This document shows positions 9,116 through 19,671 of a stretch of 64,000 bases of DNA, in pieces. The position numbers were made by a program, and so were the translations under genes. The notes under the pieces are model-generated. The model saw only the letters and a list, made by a program, of their open reading frames with translations. It was not told where the DNA came from and ran no database searches. Within the stretch, counting starts at the first letter, position 1; each line of letters opens with the position of its first letter. Origin of the DNA: Zea mays (Eukaryota > Streptophyta > Magnoliopsida > Poales > Poaceae); assembly GCF_902167145.1 (NCBI RefSeq), contig NC_050096.1, forward strand, positions 80,906,683 to 80,970,682, in the 5' to 3' direction.

Positions 9116-10631
9116 TATAGTAGAATAGAATAAAAAAACAGTACCACAAGATAACTCAATTGTACAATCAGTTATAACTCCACGAATTTCTTGGAGCTTA
9201 GACCGATGTCCCTGATCGTTGAAGATTGGAAGAAGTAACTCGGTCTGGTAGGCCATCGTCCTCAAACGAACACCAACAAATGATTCATATTTATTCCGCA
9301 TCGTGCGTAATGGTAATGATAATGATAATAGCGCGTGAATCAGCCGGTACGGTTCGAGCGAGCGCCCTCCAGGAGAGAGCAAACGAGTGGACAGTTGGGA
9401 AAGAAGCAGCTCCAGTTTCATACGGAGGAAACCTTTATTAGCCTGGAACTGGCATCGATTTTCAGGAGGACGAATCGTTTCCGTTGACGAAATCGGATCA
9501 CGCTGTACTGTCTGTACAACAACGGAATGGAGACTATCATGGAATGGAATGGAATGGAACGGAATTCCCAAACCATGACTCTTTCCTTGATGAATGAACT
9601 GATTGCCTTTTGCGCTTTCCTTCCTCGGCCGGTGCTACTGCTCTTTGCATATATATATATTTTTTTCCTTGGAAAGTATATCAAAAGGTTTTTAGTTTTA
9701 AAAACTAGGAGGAAGGGGCGGGGGAAAAATGATTAGACGTTGCTGATGAGTCTGTATGCTTTGGGCGATAATTAGACGTGGAAGGCAAAATTAGACTTGT
9801 CGACGGGAAACCAGAAGAATAAAGCAGCATGCATGAAACGAGGAGGTAGCCCAAGCGTAAAAAGAGTGGTTCCAGTACGCAAACGATTCAGGAATCGCCA
9901 TGCTTTTTACCGCGCCCACAGAACAATCTGCATTATATTTCTGACGATGATGCTGTTCACGACTTCTGAAACACGTCTTTACCTACCAAGATCACTATCG
10001 GACCCCAAAAGAAAATATATATATATATAGAGAGAGAGAGGCTAGAAGCTGCCAGCTTTTCTCATTGGTCGAGTGATCGAGTCTACGGGTGTTCCCAGCA
10101 GGCCAGGCCAGGCCAGTCCCTGGAGTTGGTGAGAACTGAGAAGACTCTAGAAAGGCACTACTACATGAGATGCCAAAGGGAGGGGTGAAGATTGCTGCCC
10201 ATTCATACTTCAACACCAACCCCAACAACAAATTCCAAGGAAAAGGGCGATCCTGAGGAGCCGAACCAAGTCGATTTCTGGTGGCAGCGGATGCAACACT
10301 TGGGCAGAACATCATCACCTACGTCATGCCCATGTAAATAGTTTTTTTTTTTGCGTAGTTCCATCGAATCCTCGATCAAAATCCCCAGCAAGCACCGAAT
10401 AGTATGTAGTCAAACCGGCACGGCATACAGCATCTCCGGAATGGCCATGGAGTCTCCGAAAATCATTATTCACAAAGATCACTAGAGTAGAACTCGTGTA
10501 AACTCAAGCTTTTCAAACTGCCAAAATATGTACGTTAGCATCAAATAAATACATGGCCCACATCTACTACATGAGTACATGACTCACTCACTGCACGTAG
10601 ACCGTAGTAGTATCTAAGCAGAGATATGCAC
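9116..10631. other. Low-copy non-coding stretch
   Basis: No recognisable gene. ATGGA pentamer repeats occur near 9538-9560, and AT and AG runs near 9649-9660 and 10015-10040. Open frames here (such as 9002-9571 minus and 9995-10318 minus) have no family features. This is the junction between single-copy DNA and the large retrotransposon nest. Confidence 0.4.
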
Positions 10632-11992
10632 GCGCATCTTTACCCATAAGTCGTGTTACCCATTTGCCACGGGGTTGATCGGACCCCATACACCTGTACC
10701 AAGGAAGTGAGGCAGGGTACCACTACGAGGCCTTTACAAAGTTTCACTAGCTTCAGAAAACCCGCTACAGTTTCTAGCAAGCTCCAGTGCAGGAATCCCT
10801 CGTATGACCGTCACCGCAGCAAAATCAACCCAAGGACCTCCCTACACTGACCACTCCCCTACTGCCCTTGCCCCTTTCGGGTAAGGTAGTCATCCACTAG
10901 CTTTCCTAGTTAATCAGCCGAGGACGTCCCATACCACCCTTGTGGTAGCACTGTTTTCTCGGGTGGTTCTCCATGTTCCTATTAACATAATGATCTTATC
11001 ATGAACAGTAAATAATAACTGATAACAAAAGTGTAACAATGAGTGATGTATATCTCCATACCCAAAACCACATAAAGCAATAGCATATACTACCCAAAAA
11101 TATTCAGTGGTAAAACAAGGCATAAAGATAGCCAAAACTAGGGTAACCTATTGGATCCCATCAAAATTAACCTACGCAGATCATTATGATTAATAAGAAC
11201 ATGACTGGGTAAAAAGGAAGTGATCAATGGCACAACTAGCCTTCATCGAGTTCCTGCTCAGCAACTTCTATCTGCTGGGCACCAGGATCCTCAGTGACTT
11301 GCTCGTCTACTCGCATCAATACAAACATACATAGTATAAAGGGAAAATTAACATCACACCAAAAATGTAAACAAAATACATGATAATAATATACACATTA
11401 AAATGAGATCATAGGAACAAGAATTATTAATTTTGGAGTTATGAATTTTAAGTTATGAATTTCCAAAGGTTTTACGTATTTAATACAAGATTAAGTAATA
11501 GATAAATTTTAATGTGTCTTTCATGCCAAAAAAGTGGCACTAATGGATAAACAATAATATTACAAAATTTTAGGAACTAGAATGGATCAATTTAGAGTTC
11601 ATATGAATTTTCTACAAATTAAACAAGTTTCTGCAATTAATTTAATACTAAAAATCTATTTCTAATTTAATTTCTCTAGTTTTTCCGTTCTCTGGACTGG
11701 GCCTCAAATACCAGAAAACGTAGGGGCTTCTAAATAAAGGTTCCTAAGACACATCGGTGTATCAGATTGGACGGCGGGTTCTATTTTTCAGAACCCCGAG
11801 GGTTCTTATGTAAAAGAGGACATCAAAGCGGTATAGGCATGTACTGGCCATCCGATCGGAAATGGGCGTGCTAGATTAAATCGGCGCATCCGCGGATCGG
11901 TATGCATTAATAGCCACTAGATCCGAGATCCACGACCACGGTTTAATGAAGCCATACCTAATCTGAACCGAAGGATCGCGGATCAACGGTGT
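10632..11992 (-). repeat. G1 3' LTR, part distal to the coding region
   Basis: The block from CATCTTTACCCATAAGTCGT through CTTTCCTAGTTAATCAGCC is nearly identical to 37470-37765, which is the other G1 LTR. The sequence continues without a break to the Copia-1 target site GGTGT at 11988-11992. About 600 bp of the LTR's distal end, including the terminal TGTCACACCC, is absent. Confidence 0.75.
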
Positions 11993-13193
11993 TGAAAGGG
12001 AAATAGGCTTACACCCTTTCCTAATTGATTTTGGTGGTTGAATTGTCCAACACAAATATTTAGACTAACTAATTTGCTCTAGACTATAAGTTTTACAGGT
12101 GCCAAAGATTCACAATAAACCAATAAAAAGACCAAGAAAGAGTTCAAACAAAGAGAGAGACAGCCGAAGTGTGCCCTGGTTTGGCGCACCGGACTGTCCG
12201 GTGTGCCACCGGACAGTGTCCGGTGCACCAGGGAACCCGACTCCAAACTACTCACCTTCGGGTGTTCTAGGAGCCACTCCGCTATAATTCACCGGACTGT
12301 CCGGTGTAGCACCGGACTGTCTGGTGTGCCAGCGGAGTAACGGCTACTACAGCGCCAACGGTCGCCTGCAACAGCATTAAATGCGCTACAGTGCGCGTAG
12401 AAGTCAGGCAAGCGTCAGAAGGCGCACCGGACAGTCTACAGGACCTGTCCGATGCACCACCGAACTGTCCGGTGGCCCAGATGTCAGAAGCTGCAACGGT
12501 CAGAATCCAACGGTCGGGTGACGTGGCTGGCACACCGGACAGTGTCCGGTGGCGCACCGGACTGTCCGGTGCGCCATGCGACAGAAGCCCTCACCAACGG
12601 TTCTTTTGGTGGTTGGGGCTATAAATACCCCCCAACCACCACACTTCAATGCATCCAAGTTTTCAGCCTTCAAACACCTTACAAGAGCTATAGCATTCAA
12701 TACAAGACACAATCAAAGAGATCAAATCCTCTCCCAAGTCCAAAGATCATTCCAATCAAATAGTGACTAGTGAGAGAGAGACTTGTGTTCATTTGAGCTC
12801 TTGCGCTTGGATTGCTTTTCTTCTTCATTCTTTCTTGATTCCAACTCAATTGTAACCAAGACAAGAGACACCAATTGTGTGGTGGTCCTTGTGGGGACTT
12901 AGTGTCCCGTTTGATTGAGAAGAGAAGCTCACTCGGTCTAAGTGACCATTTGAGAGAGGGAAAGGGTTGAAAGAGACCCGGTCTTTGTGACCACCTCAAC
13001 AGGGAGTAGGTTTGCAAGAACTGAACCTCTGTAAAACAAATCACTGTGTCATCCGCCTTATTCGCTTGTGATTTGTTTTCGTCCTCTCTTTCGGACTCGC
13101 TTTTATTTCTGACGCTAACCCTAGCTTGTAGTTGTACTCAAAGTTTGTAAATTTTAGATTCGCCCTATTCACCCCCCCTCTAGGCGACTTTCA
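11993..13193 (+). repeat. Copia-1 5' LTR
   Basis: 1201 bp, TG to CA. It contains at least eight CACCGGAC...GTCCGGTG palindromic motifs between 12185 and 12575, then a TATAAATA box at 12620-12627 within GGCTATAAATACCCC. It differs from the 3' LTR at many positions and by an extra 20-bp palindrome unit near 12550-12570, so the insertion is much older than Copia-2. Confidence 0.95.
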
Positions 13194-13194
13194 A

Positions 13195-13208
13195 TTGGTA
13201 TCCAAGCC
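13195..13208 (+). other. Copia-1 primer-binding site (degraded)
   Basis: TTGGTATCCAAGCC begins one base after the 5' LTR. It matches the 3' end complement of initiator tRNA-Met apart from two bases, which would weaken priming of minus-strand DNA synthesis. Confidence 0.75.
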
Positions 13209-13241
13209 CGGTACTTCATTAGAGCCTAACCGCTCGAAGTG

Positions 13242-15875
13242 ATGTCGGGAGCATCCGCCAAGAGGGAGATCGGGACCGACGACAAGTCCGCAAGCTCGGG
13301 GAGAACACACTCAAGGGAGTCCGCCCACAAGCACAAGGAGGAATCCTCTTCCTCCATCAAGTCCCAACGAAAGGGTGACAAGAAGAAGAAGATGAAGAAG
13401 GTGGTCTACTACGAGACCGACTCTTCGTCACCCTCAACCTCCGGCTCGGAATCGGCATTCGCCACTTCTAAGCGCCATGAGCGCAAGAAGTATAGTAAGA
13501 TGCCCCTTCGCTATTCTCGTATTTCAAAACGCACTCCATTACTTTCCGTTCCATTAGGCAAACCACCTATGCTTGAAGGTGAAGATTATTCAATATGGAG
13601 TGATAAAATGAGGCATCACCTAACCTCACTCCACAAAAGCATATGGGATATTGTTGAGTATGGACCGCAGGTACCAAAGAAGGGAGACAAGGATTACGAC
13701 TCGGAGGAGGTCGAACAAATCCAACACTTCAACTCCCAAGCCACTACTATACTCCTCGCCTCTCTAAGTCGAGAGGAGTATAATAAGGTGCAAGGATTGA
13801 AGAGCGCAAAGGAGATTTGGGACGTACTCAAGACCGCGCACGAAAGAGACGAGGTGACCAAGATCACCAAGCGGGAGACGATCGAGGGGGAGCTCGGTCG
13901 CTTCATGCTTCACCAAGGAGAGGAGCCACAAGCGATGTACAACCGGCTCAAGACCTTGGTGAACCAAGTGCGCAACCTCGGGAGCACCAAATGGGATGAC
14001 CATGAAATAGTCAAGGTTATTCTTAGATCACTCGTTTTCCTTAACCCTACGCAAGTTCAATTAATTCGTGGTGATTCTAGATACACACTAATGTCTCCCG
14101 AGGAAGTAATAGGAAAATTTGTGAGCTTTGAGTTGATGATCAAAGGCTCCAAGAAAATCATCGAGCAAGGCACCTCCTCCACACCCGATGTGCAACCCGT
14201 GGCATTCAAGGCAACAGAGGAGAAGAAAGAAAACCCTACACCTAGTAGGGTCCCCATCGACGCCTCCAAGCTCGATAATGAGGAAATGACGCTCATCATC
14301 AAGAGCTTTCGCCAAATCCTCAAGCAAAGGAGGGGGAAGGACTACAAGCCCCGCTCCAATAAAGTTTGCTACAAGTGTGGTAAGCCCGGTCATTTTATTG
14401 CAAAATGTCCATTATCAAGTGATAGTGACAGGGGCGACGACAAGAAGGGAAAGAGAAGAGAAAAGAAGAGGTACTACAAGAAGAAGGGCGGCGATGCCCA
14501 CGTTTGCCGGGAGTGGGACTCCGACGAGAGCTCTACCGACTCCTCCTCCGACGAGGACGCCACCAACATCGTCGTCACCAAAGGCCTCCTCTTCCCCAAC
14601 GTCGGCCACAAGTGCCTCATGGCAAAGGACGACAAAAGGAAGAAGGTAAAATCTAAATCCTCCACTAAGTACGCAACATCTAGTGATGAGGCTAGCTCTA
14701 GTGATAATGAGGATGATTTATTAACACTTTTTGCCCACCTAAACATGCAACAAAAGGAGAAATTAAATGAGTTAATTAGTGCTATTCATGAGAAGGATGA
14801 ACACTTGGACACCCAAGAGGACTTCCTAATTAAAGAAAACAAAAAACATGTTAAGGTTAAAAATGCTTATGCTCTAGAGGTAGAAAAATGTGAAAAATTA
14901 TCTAGTGAGCTAAGCACTTGCCATGATGTTATTTCCAACCTTAGAAATGAAAATGCCAAATTAATTGCTAAGGTTGAGAAATCAAATGTCTGTAATGATT
15001 CAATTGACAATCTTAGAAATGATAATGCTAGTTCACATGCTAAGGTTGAAAAATTAAATGCCTCTCTTGCTAGCCTTAGAAATGAGAATGAAAAATTAAT
15101 TGCTAAGGCTAAGGAATTAAATGCTTGCAATGTTTCCATTTCCAGTCTTAGAGATGAAAATGCCATATTACATGCTAAGATTGTTGAATTAAATTCTTGC
15201 AAACCCTCTACATCTACCATTGAGCATGTTACTATTTGCACTAGATGTAGAGATGTTAACATTGATGCTATTCATGATCACATGGCTATGATTAAACAAC
15301 AAAATGATCATATAGTAAAATTAGATGCTAAAATTACCGAGCATGAATTAGAAAATGAAAAAATTAAATTTGCTCGTAGTATGCTCTATAGTGGGAGACG
15401 CCCTGGCATTAAGGATGGCATTGGCTTCCAACAGGGAGGAAATGTCAAACTCAATGCCCCTCCTAAAAGATTATCTAACTTTGTTAAGGGCAAGACTCCC
15501 ATGGCTCAGGATAACGAGGGTTACATTTTATACCCTGCCGGTTATCCCGAGCACAAAATTAGGAAAATTCACTCTAGGAAGTCTCACTCTGGCTCTAATT
15601 ATGCTTTTATGTATAAGAGTGAGGCATCTAGTTCTAGGCAATCAACCCATGCTAAATTGCCTAAGAAGAAAACTCCTATTGCATCAAATGATCATAACAT
15701 TTCATTTAAGACTTTTGATGCATCTTATGTTTTGACTAACAAATCAGGCAAAGTAGTTGCCAAATATGTTGGAGGCAAACACAAGGGGTCAAAGACTTGT
15801 GTTTGGGTACCCAAGGTGCTTGTTTCTAATGTCAAAGGACCCAAGACCGTTTGGGTACCTAAGAACAAGGCCTAA
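13242..15875 (+). CDS. gag: Copia-1 Gag (long Sirevirus type)
   Basis: Uninterrupted frame of 877 residues from the first ATG after the primer-binding site; GTG three bases earlier is less likely. The N-terminus is Ser/Lys-rich and basic. Residues about 105-265 form the copia gag core (YSIWSDKMRHHLTSLHKSIW; MYNRLKTLVNQVRNLG). The zinc knuckle CYKCGKPGHFIAKC is at residues 376-389, followed by a KKKRYYKKKGG basic patch and an Asp/Ser-rich acidic stretch. A heptad-like coiled coil of repeated LRNENA blocks spans about 530-690. The C-terminus has repeated VWVPK motifs. Gag forms the virus-like particle that packages element RNA. It ends with TAA in a different frame from pol. A near-identical Gag is in Copia-2. 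Confidence 0.9.
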   Translation: MSGASAKREIGTDDKSASSGRTHSRESAHKHKEESSSSIKSQRKGDKKKKMKKVVYYETDSSSPSTSGSESAFATSKRHERKKYSKMPLRYSRISKRTPLLSVPLGKPPMLEGEDYSIWSDKMRHHLTSLHKSIWDIVEYGPQVPKKGDKDYDSEEVEQIQHFNSQATTILLASLSREEYNKVQGLKSAKEIWDVLKTAHERDEVTKITKRETIEGELGRFMLHQGEEPQAMYNRLKTLVNQVRNLGSTKWDDHEIVKVILRSLVFLNPTQVQLIRGDSRYTLMSPEEVIGKFVSFELMIKGSKKIIEQGTSSTPDVQPVAFKATEEKKENPTPSRVPIDASKLDNEEMTLIIKSFRQILKQRRGKDYKPRSNKVCYKCGKPGHFIAKCPLSSDSDRGDDKKGKRREKKRYYKKKGGDAHVCREWDSDESSTDSSSDEDATNIVVTKGLLFPNVGHKCLMAKDDKRKKVKSKSSTKYATSSDEASSSDNEDDLLTLFAHLNMQQKEKLNELISAIHEKDEHLDTQEDFLIKENKKHVKVKNAYALEVEKCEKLSSELSTCHDVISNLRNENAKLIAKVEKSNVCNDSIDNLRNDNASSHAKVEKLNASLASLRNENEKLIAKAKELNACNVSISSLRDENAILHAKIVELNSCKPSTSTIEHVTICTRCRDVNIDAIHDHMAMIKQQNDHIVKLDAKITEHELENEKIKFARSMLYSGRRPGIKDGIGFQQGGNVKLNAPPKRLSNFVKGKTPMAQDNEGYILYPAGYPEHKIRKIHSRKSHSGSNYAFMYKSEASSSRQSTHAKLPKKKTPIASNDHNISFKTFDASYVLTNKSGKVVAKYVGGKHKGSKTCVWVPKVLVSNVKGPKTVWVPKNKA

Positions 15876-15888
15876 ATTTGTTTTGTAG

Positions 15889-17526
15889 GCTTATGCATTC
15901 GGGGGCTCAAGTTGGATCATTGATAGCGGGTGCACAAACCACATGACAGGGGAGAAAAGGATGTTCTCCTCCTATGAGAAAAACCAAGATCCCCAACGAG
16001 CCATCACATTCGGGGATGGAAATCAAGGTTTGGTCAAAGGACTTGGTAAAATTGCTATATCACCTGACCATTCTATTTCTAATGTTTTTCTTGTAGATTC
16101 ATTAGATTACAATTTGCTTTCTGTTTCTCAATTATGCAAAATGGGCTACAATTGTCTTTTTACGGATGTAGGTGTTACTGTCTTTAGAAGAAGTGATGAT
16201 TCAGTAGCTTTTAAGGGAGTGTTAGAGGGTCAGCTATACTTAGTTGATTTCAATAGAGCTGAACTCAACACTTGCTTAATTGCTAAGACTAACATGGGTT
16301 GGCTCTAGCACCGCCGACTAGCCCATGTTGGGATGAAGAATCTTCATAAGCTTCTAAAGGGAGAGCACATTTTGGGACTAACCAATGTTCATTTTGAGAA
16401 AGACAGGCTTTGTAGCGCATGTCAAGCAGGAAAGCAAGTTGGTGTTCATCATCCACACAAGAACATCATGACGACCGACAGGCCGCTTGAACTACTCCAC
16501 ATAGATCTATTCGGCCCGATTGCTTACATAAGCATCAACGGGAGTAAGTATTGTCTTGTTATAGTGGATGATTATTCTCGCTTCACTTGGGTGTTCTTTT
16601 TGCAGGAAAAATCTCAAACCCAAGAGACTTTAAAGGGATTCCTGAGACGGGCTCAAAATGAGTTCGGCTTGAGGATCAAGAAAATAAGAAGCGACAACGG
16701 GACGGAGTTCAAGAACTCTCAAATTGAAGGCTTCCTTGAGGATGAGGGCATCAAGCATGAGTTCTCTTCTCCCTACACGCCACAACAAAATGGTGTAGTG
16801 GAGAGGAAGAATAGAACTCTATTGGACATGGCAAGAACCATGCTTGATGAGTACAAGACTTTGGATCGGTTTTGGGCCGAGGCGGTCAACACCGCTTGCT
16901 ACGCCATCAACCGGTTATATCTTCACCGAATCCTCAAGAAGACATCATATGAACTCCTCACCGGTAAAAAGCCCAATGTCTCATATTTTAGAGTCTTTGG
17001 TAGCAAATGCTTTATTCTTGTTAAAAGAGGTAGAAAATCTAAATTTGCTCCTAAGGCTGTAGAAGGCTTTTTACTTGGTTATGATTCAAACACAAGGGCA
17101 TATAGAGTCTTTAACAAGTCCACTGGACTAGTTGAAGTTTCTTGTGACATTGTGTTTGATGAAACTAACGGCTCTCAAGTAGAGCAAGTTGATCTTGATG
17201 AGCTAGATGATGAAGAGGCTCCATGCGTCGCACTAAGGAACATGTCCATTGGGGATGTGTGTCCTAAGGAATCCGAAGAGCCTCCACATGCACAAGATCA
17301 ACCATCTTCCTCCATGCAAGCATCTACACCAACTCAAGATGAGGATCAAGCTCAAGATGATGAAGATGACGATCAAGAGGAGCCACCTCAGGAGGAGAAC
17401 AATGATCGAGGAGGAGATGCAAATGATCAAGACAAGGAAGATGATGACGGTCCAAGACCGCCACACCCAAGAGTCCACCAAGCAATACAACGAGATCACC
17501 CCGTGAACTCCATCCTCGGCGATATT
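15889..17526 (+). pseudogene. pol: Copia-1 Pol, protease and integrase half
   Basis: The pol frame opens after an in-frame TAG at 15886-15888. The protease motif [15 protein letters not shown] has its catalytic Asp at 15922-15924. The GAG-pre-integrase/HHCC zinc region runs through [13 protein letters not shown] to CSACQAGK, then the DDE integrase core: [19 protein letters not shown], and [13 protein letters not shown]. An in-frame TAG at 16306-16308 replaces a Trp codon next to the first His of the HHCC finger. The frame is cut at 17526 by Copia-2 and resumes after 26978, with ATATT duplicated. The acidic linker 17280-17500 is rich in Asp/Glu/Gln. Confidence 0.92.
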
Positions 17527-18836
17527 TGATAGTCGCCTAGAGGGGGGGTGAATAGGGCGAAACTGAAATTTACAAATATAAACACAACTACAAGCCGGGT
17601 TAGCGTTAGTAATAAAGAAATTGAGTCCACGAGAGAGGGCGCAAAACAAATCGCAAGCAAGTAAAGAGTGTGACACGCAGATTTGTTTTACCGAGGTTCG
17701 GTTCTTGCAAACCTACTCCCCGTTGAGGAGGCCACAAAGGCCGGGTCTCTTTCAACCCTTCCCTCTCTCAAACGATCCCACGGATCGAGTGAGCTTTCTC
17801 TTCTCAATCACTTGGAACACAAAGTTCCCACAAGGACCACCACAAGTTTGGTGTCTCTTGCCTCAATTACAAGTGAACTTGATCGCAATGAAAGAATCAA
17901 GAAGGAAGAAAGCAATCCAAGCGCAAGAGCTCGAAAGAACACAAGCAAATCACTCTCTCTAATCACTATGACGTTGTGTGGAATTTGGAGAGGATTTGAT
18001 CTAATTGGTGTGTCTAGAATTGAATGCTAGAGCTCTTGTAGTAGTTGGGAAGTGGAAAACTTGGATGCAATGAATGGTGGGGTGGTTGGGGTATTTATAG
18101 CCTCAACCACCAAAAGTGGCCGTTGGGAGCCTGTCTGCTCGATGGCGCACCGGACAGTCCGGTGCACACCGGACATGTCCGGTGCCCCTGCCACGTCATC
18201 ACTGCCGTTGGATTCTGTCCGTTGGAGCTTCTGACTTGTGGGCCCGCCTGGGTGTCCGGTGCACACCGGACAACTACTGTTCCTTGTCCGGTGTGCCGGA
18301 ATGGGCGCGCCTGACATCTGCGCGCGCTGCGCGCGCATTTATTGCGCCGCAGGTAGCCGTTGGCGCCGAGTAGCCGTTGCTCCGGGGTTGCACCGGACAG
18401 TCCGGTGCACACCGGACATGTCCGGTGAATTATAGCGGACTAGCCGTTGGCGTTTCCCGAAGCTGGTGAGTTCCTGAGGCCGACCTCCCTTGGAGCACCG
18501 GACACTGTCCGGTGTACACCGGACAGTCCGGTGAATTATAGCGGAGTCGCCTCTTGAAATTCCCGAAGGTGACGAGTTGGCGTTGGAGTCCTCTGGTGCA
18601 CCGGACACTGTCCGGTGGCACACCGGACAGTCCGGTGCGCCAGACCAGAGGTGCCTTCGGTTGGCCCTTTGCTCCTTTGTTGAATCCAAAACTTGATCTT
18701 TTAATTGGCTGAGAGTGAACCTTTTACACCTGTATAATCTATACACTTGGGCAAACTAGTTAGTCCAATTGTTTGTGTTGGGCAATTCAACCACCAAAAT
18801 TAATTAGGGACTAGGTGTAAGCCTAATTCCCTTTCA
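17527..18836 (-). repeat. Copia-2 3' LTR
   Basis: Read on the minus strand it starts TGAAAGGGAATTAGG and ends GGCGACTATCA. The TATA box TATAAATA lies at 18092-18099. CACCGGAC...GTCCGGTG palindromes cluster between 18145 and 18640. Confidence 0.95.
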
Positions 18837-19671
18837 ATCTCCCCCTTTTTGGTGATTGATGCCAACACAAACCAAAGCAAATATAGAAGTGCATAATTGA
18901 ACTAGTTTGCATAATGTAAGTGCAAAGGTTGCTTGGAATTGAGCCAATATAACTACTTATAAGATATGCATGGATTGTTTCTTTCTTATATAACATTTTG
19001 GACCACGCTTGCACCACGAGTTTTGTTTTTGCAAAAAATTTTTTTTTGTAAATCCTTTTCAAAGTTCTTTTGCAAATAGTCAAAGGTAAATGAATAAGAT
19101 TTTGCAAAGCATTTTCAAGATTTGAAATTTTCTCCCCCTGTCTCAAATGCTTTTCCTTTGACTAAACAAAAACTCCCCCTAAATGAAATTCTCCTCTTAG
19201 TGTTCAAGAGGGTTTTGATATATCATTTTGAAATACTACTTTCTCCCCCTTTTGAACACAATAGGCTACCAATTGAAAATATTCAACACTTAAGTTTTTT
19301 TGAAATTGGTGGTGGTGCGGTCCTTTTGCTTTGGGCTCATTTCTCCCCCTTTTTGGCATGAATCGCCAAAAACGGAAGCATTAGAGCCCTCGAAGTGCTA
19401 TCTTCCCCTTTGGTCATAAATAAATGAGTTAAGATTATACCAAAGACGAAGTCCTTTTCTTGGTGCTCATGCTTTTCTCCCCCAAGAATGGAGAGTTGCT
19501 TGGAGTGTCGGCGAGGTATGAGTTACGTAGTGGAAGCCTTTGTCTTTGCCGAAGACTCCAATTCCCTTTCAATATACCTATGACTTGGTTTGAAATAGAC
19601 TTGAAAGCACATTAGTCATAGTATATAAAAGAGACATGATCAAAGGTATATAAAAGAGCAATGTGTGCAGT
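18837..19671 (-). other. Copia-2 3' untranslated region with polypurine tracts
   Basis: No ORF. On the minus strand, several AAAGGGGGAGA-type tracts occur (near 19131, 19242, 19344 and 19479). The one abutting the LTR (18837-18850, CCAAAAAGGGGGAGAT on the minus strand) primes plus-strand DNA synthesis. Multiple tracts of this kind are known in Sireviruses. Confidence 0.8.

Noticed and set aside
9002..9571. Minus-strand 189-residue ORF
   Set aside because: Its C-terminal part reads through Stowaway-like AT-rich sequence and its N-terminal part through ATGGA repeats; no conserved domain.
18027..18746. Several overlapping ORFs in LTRs (also 12099-12770, 26169-26888, 29516-30171, 42239-42619, 46680-47278)
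   Set aside because: They read through CACCGGAC palindromes in both strands and recur identically in both LTR copies, so they are not genes.
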